This document shows, piece after piece, positions 1-16,400 of a stretch of 64,000 nucleotides of DNA; position 1 is the first letter of the stretch, and each line of letters begins with the position of its first letter. Position numbers and translations under genes: made by a program. Origin of the DNA: Astropecten irregularis (taxonomy: Eukaryota; Echinodermata; Asteroidea; Paxillosida; Astropectinidae); the NCBI GenBank assembly GCA_963971285.1, contig OZ020246.1, forward strand, positions 20,195,217 through 20,259,216. Reading direction: 5' to 3'. The notes below the pieces were generated by a model. That model did not search any database. It worked only from the letters and a program-made list of their open reading frames with translations, and was not told the origin of the DNA.

Positions 1-370
1 TTCAAGAACCATATTGTTTCCGCACGATGGTGTGTAATAAGCCTTGAGCCATGTTCAACATTTCATCACTAGAAGCAAGGGGCATTTCCACGGTAACGAA
101 AGTTACCTTTTAAGTGACTTTGACCTATTCCTTGATCAATCATTCTTGAAAGACTCCAATTGAAAAAGCTTTTATTGGAATAAGCAAGTTTACCAATCTA
201 TGGTTCCTTGAAATGCATGCAAATATGCATAACAGAGGTAAATTACGTCACAAAATGTCCCAAAACCGTGGAAATACCAAAAGAGTGATCGATGTTAAGT
301 TTATGGCCTTCATTTTACGTAACAGTTTTAGACATGTTTGTTATCTTCAGTTTGTGCTTCTTCTGAACAG
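1..370. other. Intron upstream of first visible PARP2 exon, with a dispersed repeat
   Basis: No coding exon of PARP2 is visible here. A pyrimidine-rich tract runs into the acceptor at 369-370. Positions about 78-275 match about 55528-55745 (shared: GTGACTTTG, CTTGATCAATC and CTTGAAAGACTCCA, then a short shared tail with AAATGTGCC-like text). This stretch is therefore an interspersed repeat rather than unique intron. Confidence 0.6.
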
Positions 371-3300
371 GAGAAAGGTGATGAACCAGACTCGGGAAGA
401 GTGAAAAAGGAGAAGGTGGATTCTAAATTGGATACCAAGGTTCAGGTTAGTAGAGAATAATCTGGTATTCGGTCCCATCTGTTTCTTTATAGCCTATCAA
501 TCATAGCCGTCTCTAGCTTCACTGGTGACCATTTACTCCTGTGAGTCCTCTGTTTACTCTATTTACTCTTGTTCTTGCTCACAGAGACAGCATTTAATTA
601 TATAAATCATCAAGACAGTTTCTACACTTATCCACAGACTACTCCACGTGGCTCATGCTGCCTAGGAGCCAGGAGATGGTTTCAGAGAGGTCGTTCTACT
701 TTTCTGCGCCTAGACTGTAGAATGACCTCCCATCGATCATTAAGAAGACTCCCAGTCTCCAGATTAGTTGTTTTTTCAAGGGCTTCCTCAAATCACACTT
801 GTATGGTTGAGGCTGTTTTGTTTTGTTTTCTTCCAATGTGCAACCTTTTGTTTTCTTTTACTTGTCTCTCTGGAGAGCGCAAAATGATCATGCATGGAAT
901 TGCGCTTTGTAAACACTTGTATATTATCATTATTATTATTATTATTTACTACCAATGAGGAGAGGAAGTCTGAAAATATCTTGCTTAAGAACACAAGTAT
1001 TAAGATCTTTGTGGCTGACAAGCATTTAGATCCTTGTGGCTCAGGTCAAACCCACAATCTGTGGCAATTTTTCACAAGTGATCTTGAGATTGATGCGAAA
1101 ATGCAATGGCAAACTTCAACTAGTTTTGTTGGTCTTGTCTCCCGCCAGGACTTGATCAAGCTGATCTGCAACATCCAGGCCATGGAGGACATGGTCGTGG
1201 AGATGAAGTACGATGCCCAGAAGGCCCCGCTGGGCAAGCTGACCCAGGCTCAGATCAAGGCGGGCTACAGTGCCCTCAAGAAGATCGAGCAGTGCATCAA
1301 CAACAAGACGGTGGGCGACAAGCTCATCAAGGCCTGTGACGAGTTCTACACGAGGGTGCCCCATAACTTTGGGTGAGTAGCCTTTGAGATGAAATTTCAT
1401 TGTTAATCTCAACTGTGTCCAGCTGTCTTTCTTTTTCAAGTGAAAGAGAAAACATCATTAAAGAATGTCTGACACTTGCAAATTTTACAGGATGAGTAGG
1501 CAGGAAATCACGTCTCCAGCCTCCTCAATTTCAAAATTTGGACGGCAAACGCCAGCTGATCCCCAGAATTATGAAATGCAAAAAGTCCTGGATCTGTGCC
1601 TGCTTTACTTTGGAACGTTAGGCTCTGAGTGGGATTCGAACCGGGGAACACAAGAAGATCTGCTGGGCTTAATGCTGACTGTATTTGATTTTCTGCTGAA
1701 TTGACTGCCTCATCATTCCATCTTAAAAAATCTACGCTTTTCCCCCTTTTCCTTTCTTTATCATGCCAATTACAAAAAAATGGCAATTTTTTGTTACTAA
1801 TATTAAAACTTGTTGTGCGTCAGAAATGGAGCAAGATCTTCAGCAGCTTAGAAGTATTTGTGTTTAATACTTGACTTCTAATAAGCAAATGGTCATGCAA
1901 ATACTAGATGGCTATTGCAGAGATTTCCTTTCGTAGGGCTGTAGAGGTCAGATTAACATTCCATAACAAAGTACACTGTATCCTGTTTTTAGCCCAACTT
2001 AAAAATGGAATATTTTGAAATATGCATACCACTTGTTTTATAATTATCGCCACAGAATGCAACGCCCGCCAGTCATCAGGACAAAGGAGGAATTGAAAGC
2101 CAAGATAGCATTGTTGGAGGTAAGCCAATATTGGAATTACCTATGGCTACGGCTTAACTATACACACAGCTATGGTAGAAGCTGCAGCCACTATCTGTGG
2201 TTGAGCAATACATTCATGATCAAAGCCTAAGTTTCTGAATTCCTATGCTTCCTGGGGTCGATTTCATCACATGCATCACAAGTCCGACGATTGATAGTAT
2301 TTAAGTGACGATGATTTTGGTGAAATCGATCCCTAGTCACAAAAATTCAGTCGGGGGGGAAAAAAGTCAAAATTGTTTCTGGGAAGTCGTAGAAAAGCAC
2401 GACTTGGGATTTTCTAGACTTGTTTTCATAATTAATTCTGCCAATCATTGCATATTTGGTTAACTATATAAAGTAACCTTAAAGATCATCTTAGGATCAA
2501 ACCATACAATGATCATTATGAACATTCATTTGGATGCCATTAAAGGTTTCCTGTGTGAACAAAAACAGATAACCTTTTTTTGAATGTGTTATTATGATGG
2601 TAGTTTTTATTCATCCAGTGGTTTTAGGTTCAATTCTTGGTTCCATCCAAATAAAATTTCTTGTTCTCATCTCAAAATTGTCATGATTATAAACACCAGT
2701 CAGTTTCCTTTCTTTCTGATTTTGTGCTGATAACAGTTCTTCATTAAATGTCTTCGCTTATTTTTAATGTGTGTAAATCTTGTGGTTGATTTTGTGGTCC
2801 TAGGCCCTTGGCGACATTCAAGTTGCCATGACGATACTTCAAGATGCCAGGGACGTGACCGAACATCCGATCGACAGTCAGTACCACTCCCTGAAGTGCG
2901 GTCTGAAACCAATCCAAAAGACTAACACCGACTTCAAGGTAGTTTTAACATCCATTCACCCAATAGCTATTTCTCCACTCGAAGAAACAAAATTTACAAA
3001 TGCTTGGAGTTAGGAGGGCCTGAGCCGCCTGAGGTTTCGATCCTAACAGGATCTGTCTCAAAGGCCTAATGACAAGAGGACAGGAACATGCAAGTAAATG
3101 CACATAAATGGATGAGAGAATCCGAACTGAGGGGGACAGAGTGACCAGTGAAACAGGGAAAGCATGAGGGGACAGAGGGGAAATTTGCAGCAGTTTATTG
3201 CCAGGGTACTTGTATCGTTTATTACTTGTATTGAAAATTTGGAAATGGCTCGTTCACTCATTTTTTGTGAAAGAGAACATGTGCAGAAATGCTGCATGCA

Positions 3301-6082
3301 ACCCACAGTGTAAAGGAAATGTTCCATACGGGTTTGCATTTGCCTGGTTTAATATTTGTGTAAGAATTGTAGACATTTCCCAGATGAGGAAAAGCAAACA
3401 TCATTTGCGTATGTCTGGTTGCTTGAATATTCATTTCAGATGATAGAGCGCTACGTCCAGCAGACCCATGCCAAAACACACAATCAGTACAAGATGACCG
3501 TCAAGGACGTCTTTGAGGTGGACAAAGAAGGGGAGGCTGAGATATTCAATGATGTCGGCAACAAGTGAGTTTGTCTGTGGGCTTTGATGAGATGAGGCTT
3601 GAGGCTAGGCTTGGAATGTAATTTACTACCGCCATTTTGTGTCCTAAATGAAATGAAGGGCTTGAGATACATGGCAAAGCTGAAGCCTTTCTTCGGCTAT
3701 GTCATGTGTCCCAATCCCTTCATTTCAGTTTTGGGCCTCAAATGTTGCGGTAGCGAATTAAGTCCCACACCTAGCCTCAAGCCTGGTTCCATAAAGGCCC
3801 CATGTTAGGACGAACCTTAGTTGAATCCCAAGACAATACCTATTTGTGCGAATTGCGATGCGATACCAGGAAAATTATTCCCCGACCTCACTTCCTTGCT
3901 TCCTGACTCTTCCACAGGATTGTTGGAAAGTTTTCTCAAAATTTGCAAAAAGAGTTATGGAAACCATCATGCAGAATTGTAATTAGTAAACAGCATTTTT
4001 TGGAGAATATACCGGTATACACATTTGTTAATTTATAGATTGCAAGATGATTTAACGTCAACAGGCTTGACAGATAATAACCAACAAAGCACTCTTTCTT
4101 TCTTTTTTTAGAGTGTTACTATGGCATGGATCCCGTCTGACAAACTGGGCCGGTATCCTTGGCCAGGGACTGCGCATCGCACCACCCGAGGCACCGGTTA
4201 CCGGTTACATGGTGAGGAATTGTTTTTAAATTTGGCAGTGTCCCAAATCTCTGGTTGCGGCCGTTAATAACACACAAGTCTATGGACACGGCTGCAGTCA
4301 CTGGCTAGTGGCTGCCATATGTGCGTGTGTAATTTGCGGCCGCACTCAGAGATTTGGGATACAGCCCTCATGGTTGACCTGTTGCTAACATGGCTACAGA
4401 TGAAAACTCCCATTGATTTTGGCTGAATTCTTAGGGCAATTTTGTGTAAAAGCCTCTTTAGTTGACAAGCCTTGATGCTTTTCGGGCAATAGCACTGCGC
4501 ACTTGCGCTAAAAATAGCGCCGAACCTCAGACAAACATTGCAACGTGGCCATGCAAACGTGTGGTGAGTGGAGGTATGTGCATGCATGGTGTGACGTCAT
4601 TAGTGCGGAACGCTATTGGACAGCTGTTATACTTGCTGTTGTGCATATATCCATCTTCTAACATTTGACATTCATGTTGTACTGTAATTTTTATGATAGC
4701 TATACATTGTTGACAAATTTTGCCTGAAATATTTTTGGTCATTCCATCGTTATGTCAGTAACACAGTTATGGCACAGTTATGTCAATATGTCCAAGCTAC
4801 ACATCTGCAAACGTTTAATCATTTGTCCTACATCTGTACCGTAGGTGCATATTGACAGTTGCCTGAATTAGAATGAAAATAAATCTGAACGTCTTCCGTA
4901 CGAAAATTCAACATTTCTTAATTGACTCCCACTTTTCTTCCTACCCCCCCATCCGTAGTTTGGCAAGGGAATCTATTTTGCCGACATGTCATCCAAGTCT
5001 GCCAACTACTGTTTTGCCTCGAGGTCCAAGAACGACGGCCTGCTGTTGTTGAGCCAGGTGAGCCTAGGCTGGGTCCAGTAGCTTCTGCACTAAACTGCAA
5101 TTTTCCAGATTTCTGAATTTTTTTTGCAGAAAAATGCCTGCTCGAAAATTATCTTTATTGTGCATGTAGTTGCACTGGTAAATTAAAGTGCGGTGTGAAT
5201 TTCTTGTTCTTTTTTGTAGGTTGCCCTTGGCAATAGCAATGAATTGTTAGAGGCCGATTACAATGCTGCTAAGATGCCTGCTGGGAAACACAGTGTCAAA
5301 GGTTTGGGCAAAGTGGCGCCCACTGCCAGCTCAAATTTCACCATGTAAGTCCATTCCACTTGTTAACCTATTTTAACCTTTAAGTGTACAAATTCAACAT
5401 AATTTGTGTTATATTCGTCTCCTCCATCCCCGGACACCCCTTCCCCCCACAAATAACAACAACAACAGAATAAAGACAATATTTTTCAGCACAGCTTGAG
5501 CTGTTGACATCCTGTTTAGTCAGGGTGTACACTGGAGTCATTTATTTCAAATTAAAGAAATTGACTATTGTAATTCTTTCCGACGCTGACATTTATTCGC
5601 AACACTGATGACCCATTTTGTAGGATCTGATTCAGAGTTACATCAAATTGTAGGCATGATGAGACATAGATAAATGCTATATTTATATAGAGGTTATTCA
5701 CATGACGTCGTTGGCCATCAAGCACAATGATTGCACAGTGCACACATTCAGGCTTCAGTCAGTGCACATGCAATGTACAGTGTAGTACGCGTAACCTTGG
5801 ACATTGAAAAGCTTGACAGTCTATCACATGATTTTATGATGTCGTTGCATAACATGGACTTTAAAGTGTAGTCTTTCTTCAGTTGTAGAGGTCATACTCA
5901 TTTGTTTTGCTATTTCTCTTTTCTTTAGGTCGGATGGGACTGTTGTTCCCTTGGGCAAAGGAACAGATACGGGCGTTAACAACCCCAAAGGCTACACACT
6001 CAACTACAACGAGTTCATCGTCTACAACACCAACCAGATACGCATGCGCTACTTGGTCCACGTCAAGTTCAACTACAGATGA
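371..6082 (+). CDS. PARP2: Poly(ADP-ribose) polymerase 2-like, C-terminal part (5' exons outside window)
   Basis: Nine exons read in frame: 371-445, 1149-1372, 2056-2119, 2804-2938, 3440-3564, 4112-4211, 4959-5057, 5220-5344 and 5929-6082 (stop TGA 6080-6082). They total 1101 nt and encode about 366 residues. Every intron has GT-AG borders and phases agree throughout. Exons 1-4 give the regulatory helical domain ([29 protein letters not shown]). Exons 5-9 give the ADP-ribosyltransferase fold with the H-Y-E set: His in WHGSR (exon 6), Tyr in [12 protein letters not shown] (exon 7) and Glu in YNEFIVYN (exon 9). The family transfers ADP-ribose from NAD+ to proteins at DNA breaks in the nucleus. 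The helical-domain sequence and the ending [12 protein letters not shown] fit PARP2 better than PARP3. The N-terminal region and WGR domain must lie upstream, because 1-370 shows no matching exon. It converges on MTG2. Confidence 0.93.
1590..1760 (-). repeat. Possible tRNA-derived SINE fragment in PARP2 intron
   Basis: On the minus strand a good RNA polymerase III B box (GGTTCGAATCC) lies at about 1632-1642, in a context resembling a T-arm. No convincing tRNA acceptor stem or A box was found, so this is at most a decayed tRNA-derived SINE. Confidence 0.3.
2254..2333. repeat. Short palindromic MITE, GGGGTCGATTTC family
   Basis: Begins GGGGTCGATTTCATCA and ends TTTTGGTGAAATCGATCCC, so the ends are inverted repeats. 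It is a deleted member of the family found at 10541-10689, 14760-14909, 30216-30353 and 35046-35395. It lies in a PARP2 intron. Confidence 0.7.
3588..3790. repeat. Inverted-repeat element in PARP2 intron 5
   Basis: Left end GAGGCTTGAGGCTAGGCTTGG and right end CCTAGCCTCAAGCCTGG are inverted copies. The interior (AAATGAAATGAAGGGCTTGAGATAC) recurs at 44392-44552, so this is a dispersed small transposon. Confidence 0.6.
4230..4368. repeat. Inverted-repeat MITE in PARP2 intron 6
   Basis: Ends are inverted: GTGTCCCAAATCTCTG near 4238 against CAGAGATTTGGGATAC near 4346-4361, with GCGGCCG on both inner sides. An element with a related end type (GTGTCCGAA) occurs at 12279-12401. Confidence 0.6.
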
Positions 6083-8747
6083 GCAGTTTCCATTAACTCA
6101 TGATGCTGCATTGGGTGGAGGACGGAGGGGAGGGGGAACGGAGACGAGGGGGGCGGGGGGGAGAGGGGGGTGAAGGGTGGGCTACATTGACCCTTCCCCA
6201 ATTTCATGGCATTGCTTAATGGCCAATTTTATTCTCGTTCGTAGTGTTGCATGCCACTGCTGTTAATAACATAAGCACAGGAGCGGACATGCTGTATCCT
6301 TCCTGCTATTATGGTTAGCCTGAGGGAAATATTATGACATAACCCCAACATCCATAGTAAATGTGCAAGCGCGCTGTCTTGATTTCACGCCAATTTATGA
6401 AATATGCTTACACTTCAAATGGCACATTTGTCTGCTGCAGTTAACAAGAACATTCCTTTCAGCATTTGAGAAAGATCCTGCTAGGATCGAAATATAATGA
6501 GACCCTCCCAACTTCAAGCATGACAATTTCCTCTAGTGCTGGGCAAAATCAGGTAATTTCATATCCAGACAGTGATTGCCAAAAAATAAGGTACACAGTT
6601 AACCTATGTAATCACGTGCAACGTGCTCAGCGTGCGTGATTTATCATGGTATATACATGTACATCTTCTTCGATGTGATCGTCGATTTCGGAATGCTTTT
6701 TCAGATTTTTTTTTTATATCAAGCATTTAGATCAAGTACCGGTACATACAATGTTTCTTTTAGATGAAGCATGTGAAAAGCATGTTTCTACTTGGCAAAA
6801 TGAACAAAATAACTGACTGAAATTCAAGTATGTATTTTACAGTTTACACTTTTTGGGTTGTTTAGCATGACTGGCCAAACGTTTGTACCTTTTTTTCTTT
6901 CAGTTTCGGTTGACGGAAATTTGTAACTGGATAATTCAATCCGGGTAGGTTAACCTATAACCGGATAAAAATCCCAGCACTAATTCCCTCATAACAGAAA
7001 CTCGCCGTTGAATTTACGAGACAGCTATTTCCTTTTATTTTGGTGCAACAATTTTGTGGTTGTTTTTCTGCTGTTTCCTCTGATTTCTTGAGTTAAACAT
7101 TTCAGTGTTTCACAGGTTTTTTTTTGTATTCATGACAACACAATTTGTGAATTGACTACAAGCTGTCCTGTATTAACTTTGCCAATCCTGTATAATACTT
7201 TTAAGCAGTGCCATGTAATTGGGTCCATGTCATTGTGTGGTTTCACAAACGGATAATTTCCAACAAGACAGGGAAGCCTAACCCCAGTGTGTACATTTTA
7301 AGGCGTGTATATAATTCCTGTTTAAAATGTTAACATCAGAATGTCGACATCAGAAGTTCTTATTCTATAAAAATCACAGTTGATTAATAGGAAGAAATAG
7401 GATTCTACATTTGTACAGACAACGGTGGGGTGAACCAAAATGTATTCATTCAAATGTCCGTAATTTTCTTTTTTGGCTTTCTGTCATCAATGTTTTAGAA
7501 AAGTACAGTTTGGCAAGAGCTTGCCTCATGAGCTCCAAAACCTCATCATCAGGGGACTTTTCAAGGGTTTCACTTTTCACCAAGTTTGCAAGTGAGGACT
7601 TCGGACTTTTTTGCTTTCCAAGTTCACTAGATAGTGCTTTAATACCTGCGATTCAATAGAACATAAAACAAATACTATTTGTTGCAAATATTTGATCAGC
7701 ATGCACCTTTTTTTATAATCAATCAATTTTGTATACAATACTGAAAATTAATTACGTCATGTGTTTTTGTTGTATTTTAAACTCATCAAATGAGCTTATT
7801 CGGCCATTTTGAATAGATAGTTTCATAATTACATTCAAAATGTAATTTTGGATAAGATGAACCTTGTAAACTCTCCTTTTTCGTATTTCATATCTCATAT
7901 TCCTCTCTTAGTTCTTAGAATCAGAGTTTTTAAAACAAAAACATATGTACCGTTTTTTTTATTTTATTGCCAACAAATTTAGTGATCATTCCAAAATGAT
8001 GTATGCTGATGTTTAGATATATGTTATTTGACATGACGTATGACTTTTGTACAGTTAATTGAATTATATGTATGTTTCGTAGCTGTTTGACCAAAAAGAT
8101 CAGTGATTTGGAAAACTTTGTGGTATGCAACATTTTCCATTACGGCTTGGATATAATATTACGGTCTGCAGAGACATTAAAACAGAAAAAGGTGAGAAGT
8201 TTATTTTATAAAGTTAAACAGAATATCAGAATATTTGGGAGCTATTTGAGTTCAACTTTTGAATAATAGTTTTTAATGGAAAAAAGTGTTCCATTATTGG
8301 ACAGACAAAACTTACAAAACTGGTTCTTGTGCATTTGTTGTAGTTATAACTCAACCAACAATTTGAGTTTATTTCTTTGACATCTTTCTTAAATATTGAA
8401 CACCATTGAGTTGACCACTGGTGGAAATGTAATTGGCCGAATGGTGTCGTCCTACGTAGCAACTGGTGTCACAAATCATTATGGCACTATTCACAGTGTT
8501 CAGCTCAGGAAACCCAGGCCCTGTTCATTAAGCAATTTTTGTTGTGTGTACAACTTAAAAACCTGGCGATTGATTGATTGATTTAACAACCTGGTCCCAC
8601 CATGATAGGATGATTTTGGTTTTAAGTTGAGCTTCAGTGCCCACAGTGTAGAGATTTCTGTCAGCTTCCATGACTAGAGACTGAGATCTGCTCAGGGTAA
8701 TCTTGAAGTCAAGTGAACCAGAAAGTTAGAGATCCTGATGTCTCCAA
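6083..8747. other. Convergent intergenic region and 3' UTRs of PARP2 and MTG2
   Basis: No coding sequence is recognised. The first 100 bases after the PARP2 stop contain a purine/G-rich tract (6115-6180). At 6471-6512 there is an inverted copy of the short repeat seen at 3004, 32758 and 59108 (AGATCCTGCTAGGATCGAAA). The remainder is AT-rich single-copy-looking DNA. A GATT run lies at 8566-8582. Confidence 0.5.
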
Positions 8748-12806
<4,059 letters not shown>

Positions 12807-13411
12807 TTGATTTAGACCCTGTAATTTTGGAAATTAGTGGCGGTCGGTACCGTTAGAAATGAAGCGTGAGCTATGCCACGAAAGTTCTATGGTTATGCAT
12901 CATCGTACGCCAGTCTACAGGGTGCAGTGGCAAGTATGGACATCACAAATGTCAACCAAAATGTAAAATTAGATTTTCATACAGCCCGCTTGCCTTCTCG
13001 ACTAGAGCAACTTGCAATTGCTTTATCAACAAGCGTGATATATACTGCACGTGTCTACGTACGTGAAATCATACGGCAGGTATCCTTGCTATTTTTGCAT
13101 GCTTGTGTATGGTTTTAATCGATCTGGAACCTAGACGTCTACAACTACAACGATGACAAACGATTTCGTGATTGCATAAGACTTCTTCGTGTAATGTTAA
13201 CCCTAAAAGCACCAAATACTAAAAATTACTACAAGTAGTATGCTGTAGTAATCGGTACTCAAGGTATTTGGATTTCATACAAAAATAGTACTTTGTAGTA
13301 CTGGGTACTCTTTACAATCTCATTCTGACAGTACTACAAAATACTAAATAGTAAGATTTAGTATATGGTACCTAGAAATGGAAAGCATTTTGCACTATGC
13401 AGGATATAGTC
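12807..13411. promoter_or_regulatory. Shared upstream region of MTG2 and CCDC90 genes
   Basis: The two start codons face away from each other 605 bp apart, so this interval must hold both promoters, probably a bidirectional one. No TATA box stands out. Positions about 13208-13372 carry many short TAGTA/TACTA motifs on both strands. Both products are mitochondrial, which would fit co-expression, but that is inference. Confidence 0.55.
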
Positions 13412-16400
13412 ATGGCGTCGTTCACGAAATGCGCTCTAAACGTCGGCAGCCAACTCACACACGTTCCTTGCAAACAGTTTAACTTCAGATGTGGCTTTTT
13501 GTCAAAATACACGATTCACCAAGGAGTCGGTAGGTTTATGCCCATTATCCCCGGTATTCCTTCCTCCATTTGGACTGGACTGCGGCACAGCAGTAGGCCT
13601 ACGTAGGCCTACAGACTGTGCTGTCGATGTCTGTACTGTCTGACTGTGTTATATGTGTAGCCTCTTGGGGAACTTGGCCTAGAACTTAGAAGTATGTGTT
13701 TTCACCCGACATGTGTTTTCGCTCCCCAAATTCGACTCCCGTTTACCGCGAGATCGTGCGAGATTCTTTGTGATCAGTATGCCTGAAGTGATGACTACAC
13801 CCAGGGCTATCTCCAACATTCAGGATGTTGAAAATAAAGTTTCCAGTCTTGAGTGATACTCAAAAGTTAAAAACTATGTGATTTTGGGTGTATATTACTA
13901 ATGCATTTTAAGGCTATTGTTCAAACGTTTATAAAAGACACAATCTGTGGTCAAATATTCCAAACTAAACTGTCGTCTACTCAAGCAATTTTCATTCTTC
14001 AGATGTCAGATGGCAGGTCATGTGACCCTGTTTCGATCTGGGTTTTTATGGCGTGCCAACGAGACAAAAGTGTTAAAGTCTTTCTCTAATCGGAGTGACA
14101 GCGTTTTGTTTTTCTCCTTTAAATTTTAACTTAAGCTGATGTATCCATGTTTAGGCCTCTCATAATGATGCCCGATATTATGAAAAATGCTGTGATAATA
14201 TTTCGCATCAAGATAAACAATTCGATTTAATTTTATTTGCCTTTAAATATGTCATGCATGATATTGTTGATAAATTATCTATAATTCACAATCTTGGAAT
14301 CAAGACTGTTTTAGAACCTTTTTGAAATAAACCAAATTGTCCCAGTAAGAAGAATCGAGCCAGGACAATATTCCAGCCGTTTTTGAGTGACTTGGTGCGC
14401 CATAGCTACTCCGATGTCAATGAACTTTGCCACTCAGCCAAGGGGGTGAAAACACATGACGTCGCGTTTACATAGCGGAATTGGTGTCCCTGTAAACGAC
14501 GGACAATATTTGCAAAGAAAAGACTTGATCTTCGAGGATTTTTACAGATAATTATCTGGAAGTGTCCAGTTGAAAGGTGTTAGGAGTGATTTTCTGATAT
14601 TCCATTTCGTTTCCATTTTTGAGAAACTTTCCTGTTATCGGAGCGAAAACCGATAACTGCAGGATACTTTAGGCCCCAGTTTAGTACAGTGTCTGTGTCG
14701 TAGGCCTAGAGTAGCATAGACCGACCATGGAGGTGGAAATACTCATACTTTACTTTCCAGGGGTCGATTTCACCAAACCGTGTTATCGATCGTAACTCAA
14801 GTTACGAAGGATAACCCGTCATAGCAGGCCAATCCCACGTAGGGCTGCAATGCATCAAAAGTCCTACGACATGATAGTAAGTTACGAAGAGTTTGGTGAA
14901 ATCGACCCCAGGCCAATTAAAGGGCAACTAATGTTATTGTTAATTAGTTGCGATGATCGTAACCCTAGGTCATGTAGGTCTGACATGGGGACTGGGACCT
15001 TATTGTAGGTCCTAAGGTCCCAGTCCCCATGTCAGACCTAGGGTTACGATTGATCAAAATGTAGCACTAGCAATGTAGATTATAATTATATTATAACTGA
15101 GACGGTGGAAAATTATTTTTAATCTTATTCTATTAAATTAAGCAATAATTATAATAAGGTTAAGAGTCTGGACGATTTTGGCTTGAACTGGAGTACATGT
15201 AGACCTAGTACAAGTAAATGTGCCAATATCACAAGTGTAATCTTTTACCTATAGAATTAATACAGCCATTTATATTATTTTTAATGGGGCTTATAGTAAT
15301 TATAGAATTTTCCCTTTTAATATTTGATCACATTTCTTTGCAGACACACCCTTGAGGTTACTGTGCAGGGCAGCCAGTGCTAACAAACAGCATGATATTG
15401 TCACTAGTGATAAAGTCTTCATCAACACCAATGGTTTGGTCAACACGCTGGAAGATAATGGTAAACAAATACATGCCATGTTAATGTTATGCTAATTAGG
15501 CTTGCCCTGCACCGATATGATTAACACTGCATACTGCACTCGAGTATATATGCAGTGCTGATGTAGGTCGGTATGTGAAGGGTTAGCCTAATTTGCATAT
15601 TTCATATTTCATATTTGCATATTACCCAGGCGAAAAATCATTGATAACCATACCATGTTTTCATCGTAAAATTTATGATTTTTTAAAATTAATTTCCATC
15701 CCGGCATTGTCCAAAGGAATAGGAATTGCACTGTGGTTGTCCTATTGGCTCTGCACATGTGGATATCTACCTCTGTGCTTGTTTATTGGGTATTACCAAT
15801 ATTGTAGACACGCCCTCAGACTTGAGGGGTATGGTCATGTACATGTAGCTGGGTTGTACTTCCATACGTTTGTGCTCAAATACATATACATATGTATATA
15901 AAAAATGAAAACCTGAGTGCCCATGGGTATTACTATCTATAATATGTAAAAGAATAATGGAATAATTTCACTGATGGCCAATTCCATCACTTCTGCACAG
16001 ACCCTACTATGGACTGACAGAGGGCGTTTTGAAAAATGGCTTCCGCTGCATGCAAGGTGTATCTTTGTAGGTAAAAAAAGACCTTGTAAAACTCACTTTT
16101 CAGATATGTTGCCCCAGCGTTACACAACTGAGATTGAAGTTCATCATAACTTGTATCTTGTAAATTATCTCTTAGAGAATACAGTAACCCTTTTTCCGAA
16201 ATGGCTGTCATTTTATTTTTAAAAAAATTCCTGTTGGAATAAATTAATAGAAAGACTCAAGACAAAAAACTGTTTTTTTACCCAACTACAAAATTATATT
16301 TCTCTTTTTTTTTGCATTTATTAATGTGTTTATTATTTTCCTCAGGATTTCCACGGCAACAGGCGGAATGTCTCACATCTGTATTGCTTAACATCTTCAG

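Noticed and set aside
371-6082. PARP1 or PARP3 rather than PARP2
   Set aside because: The helical domain words and the ending [12 protein letters not shown] fit PARP2 best; no zinc fingers or BRCT are visible, although the N-terminus is outside the window.
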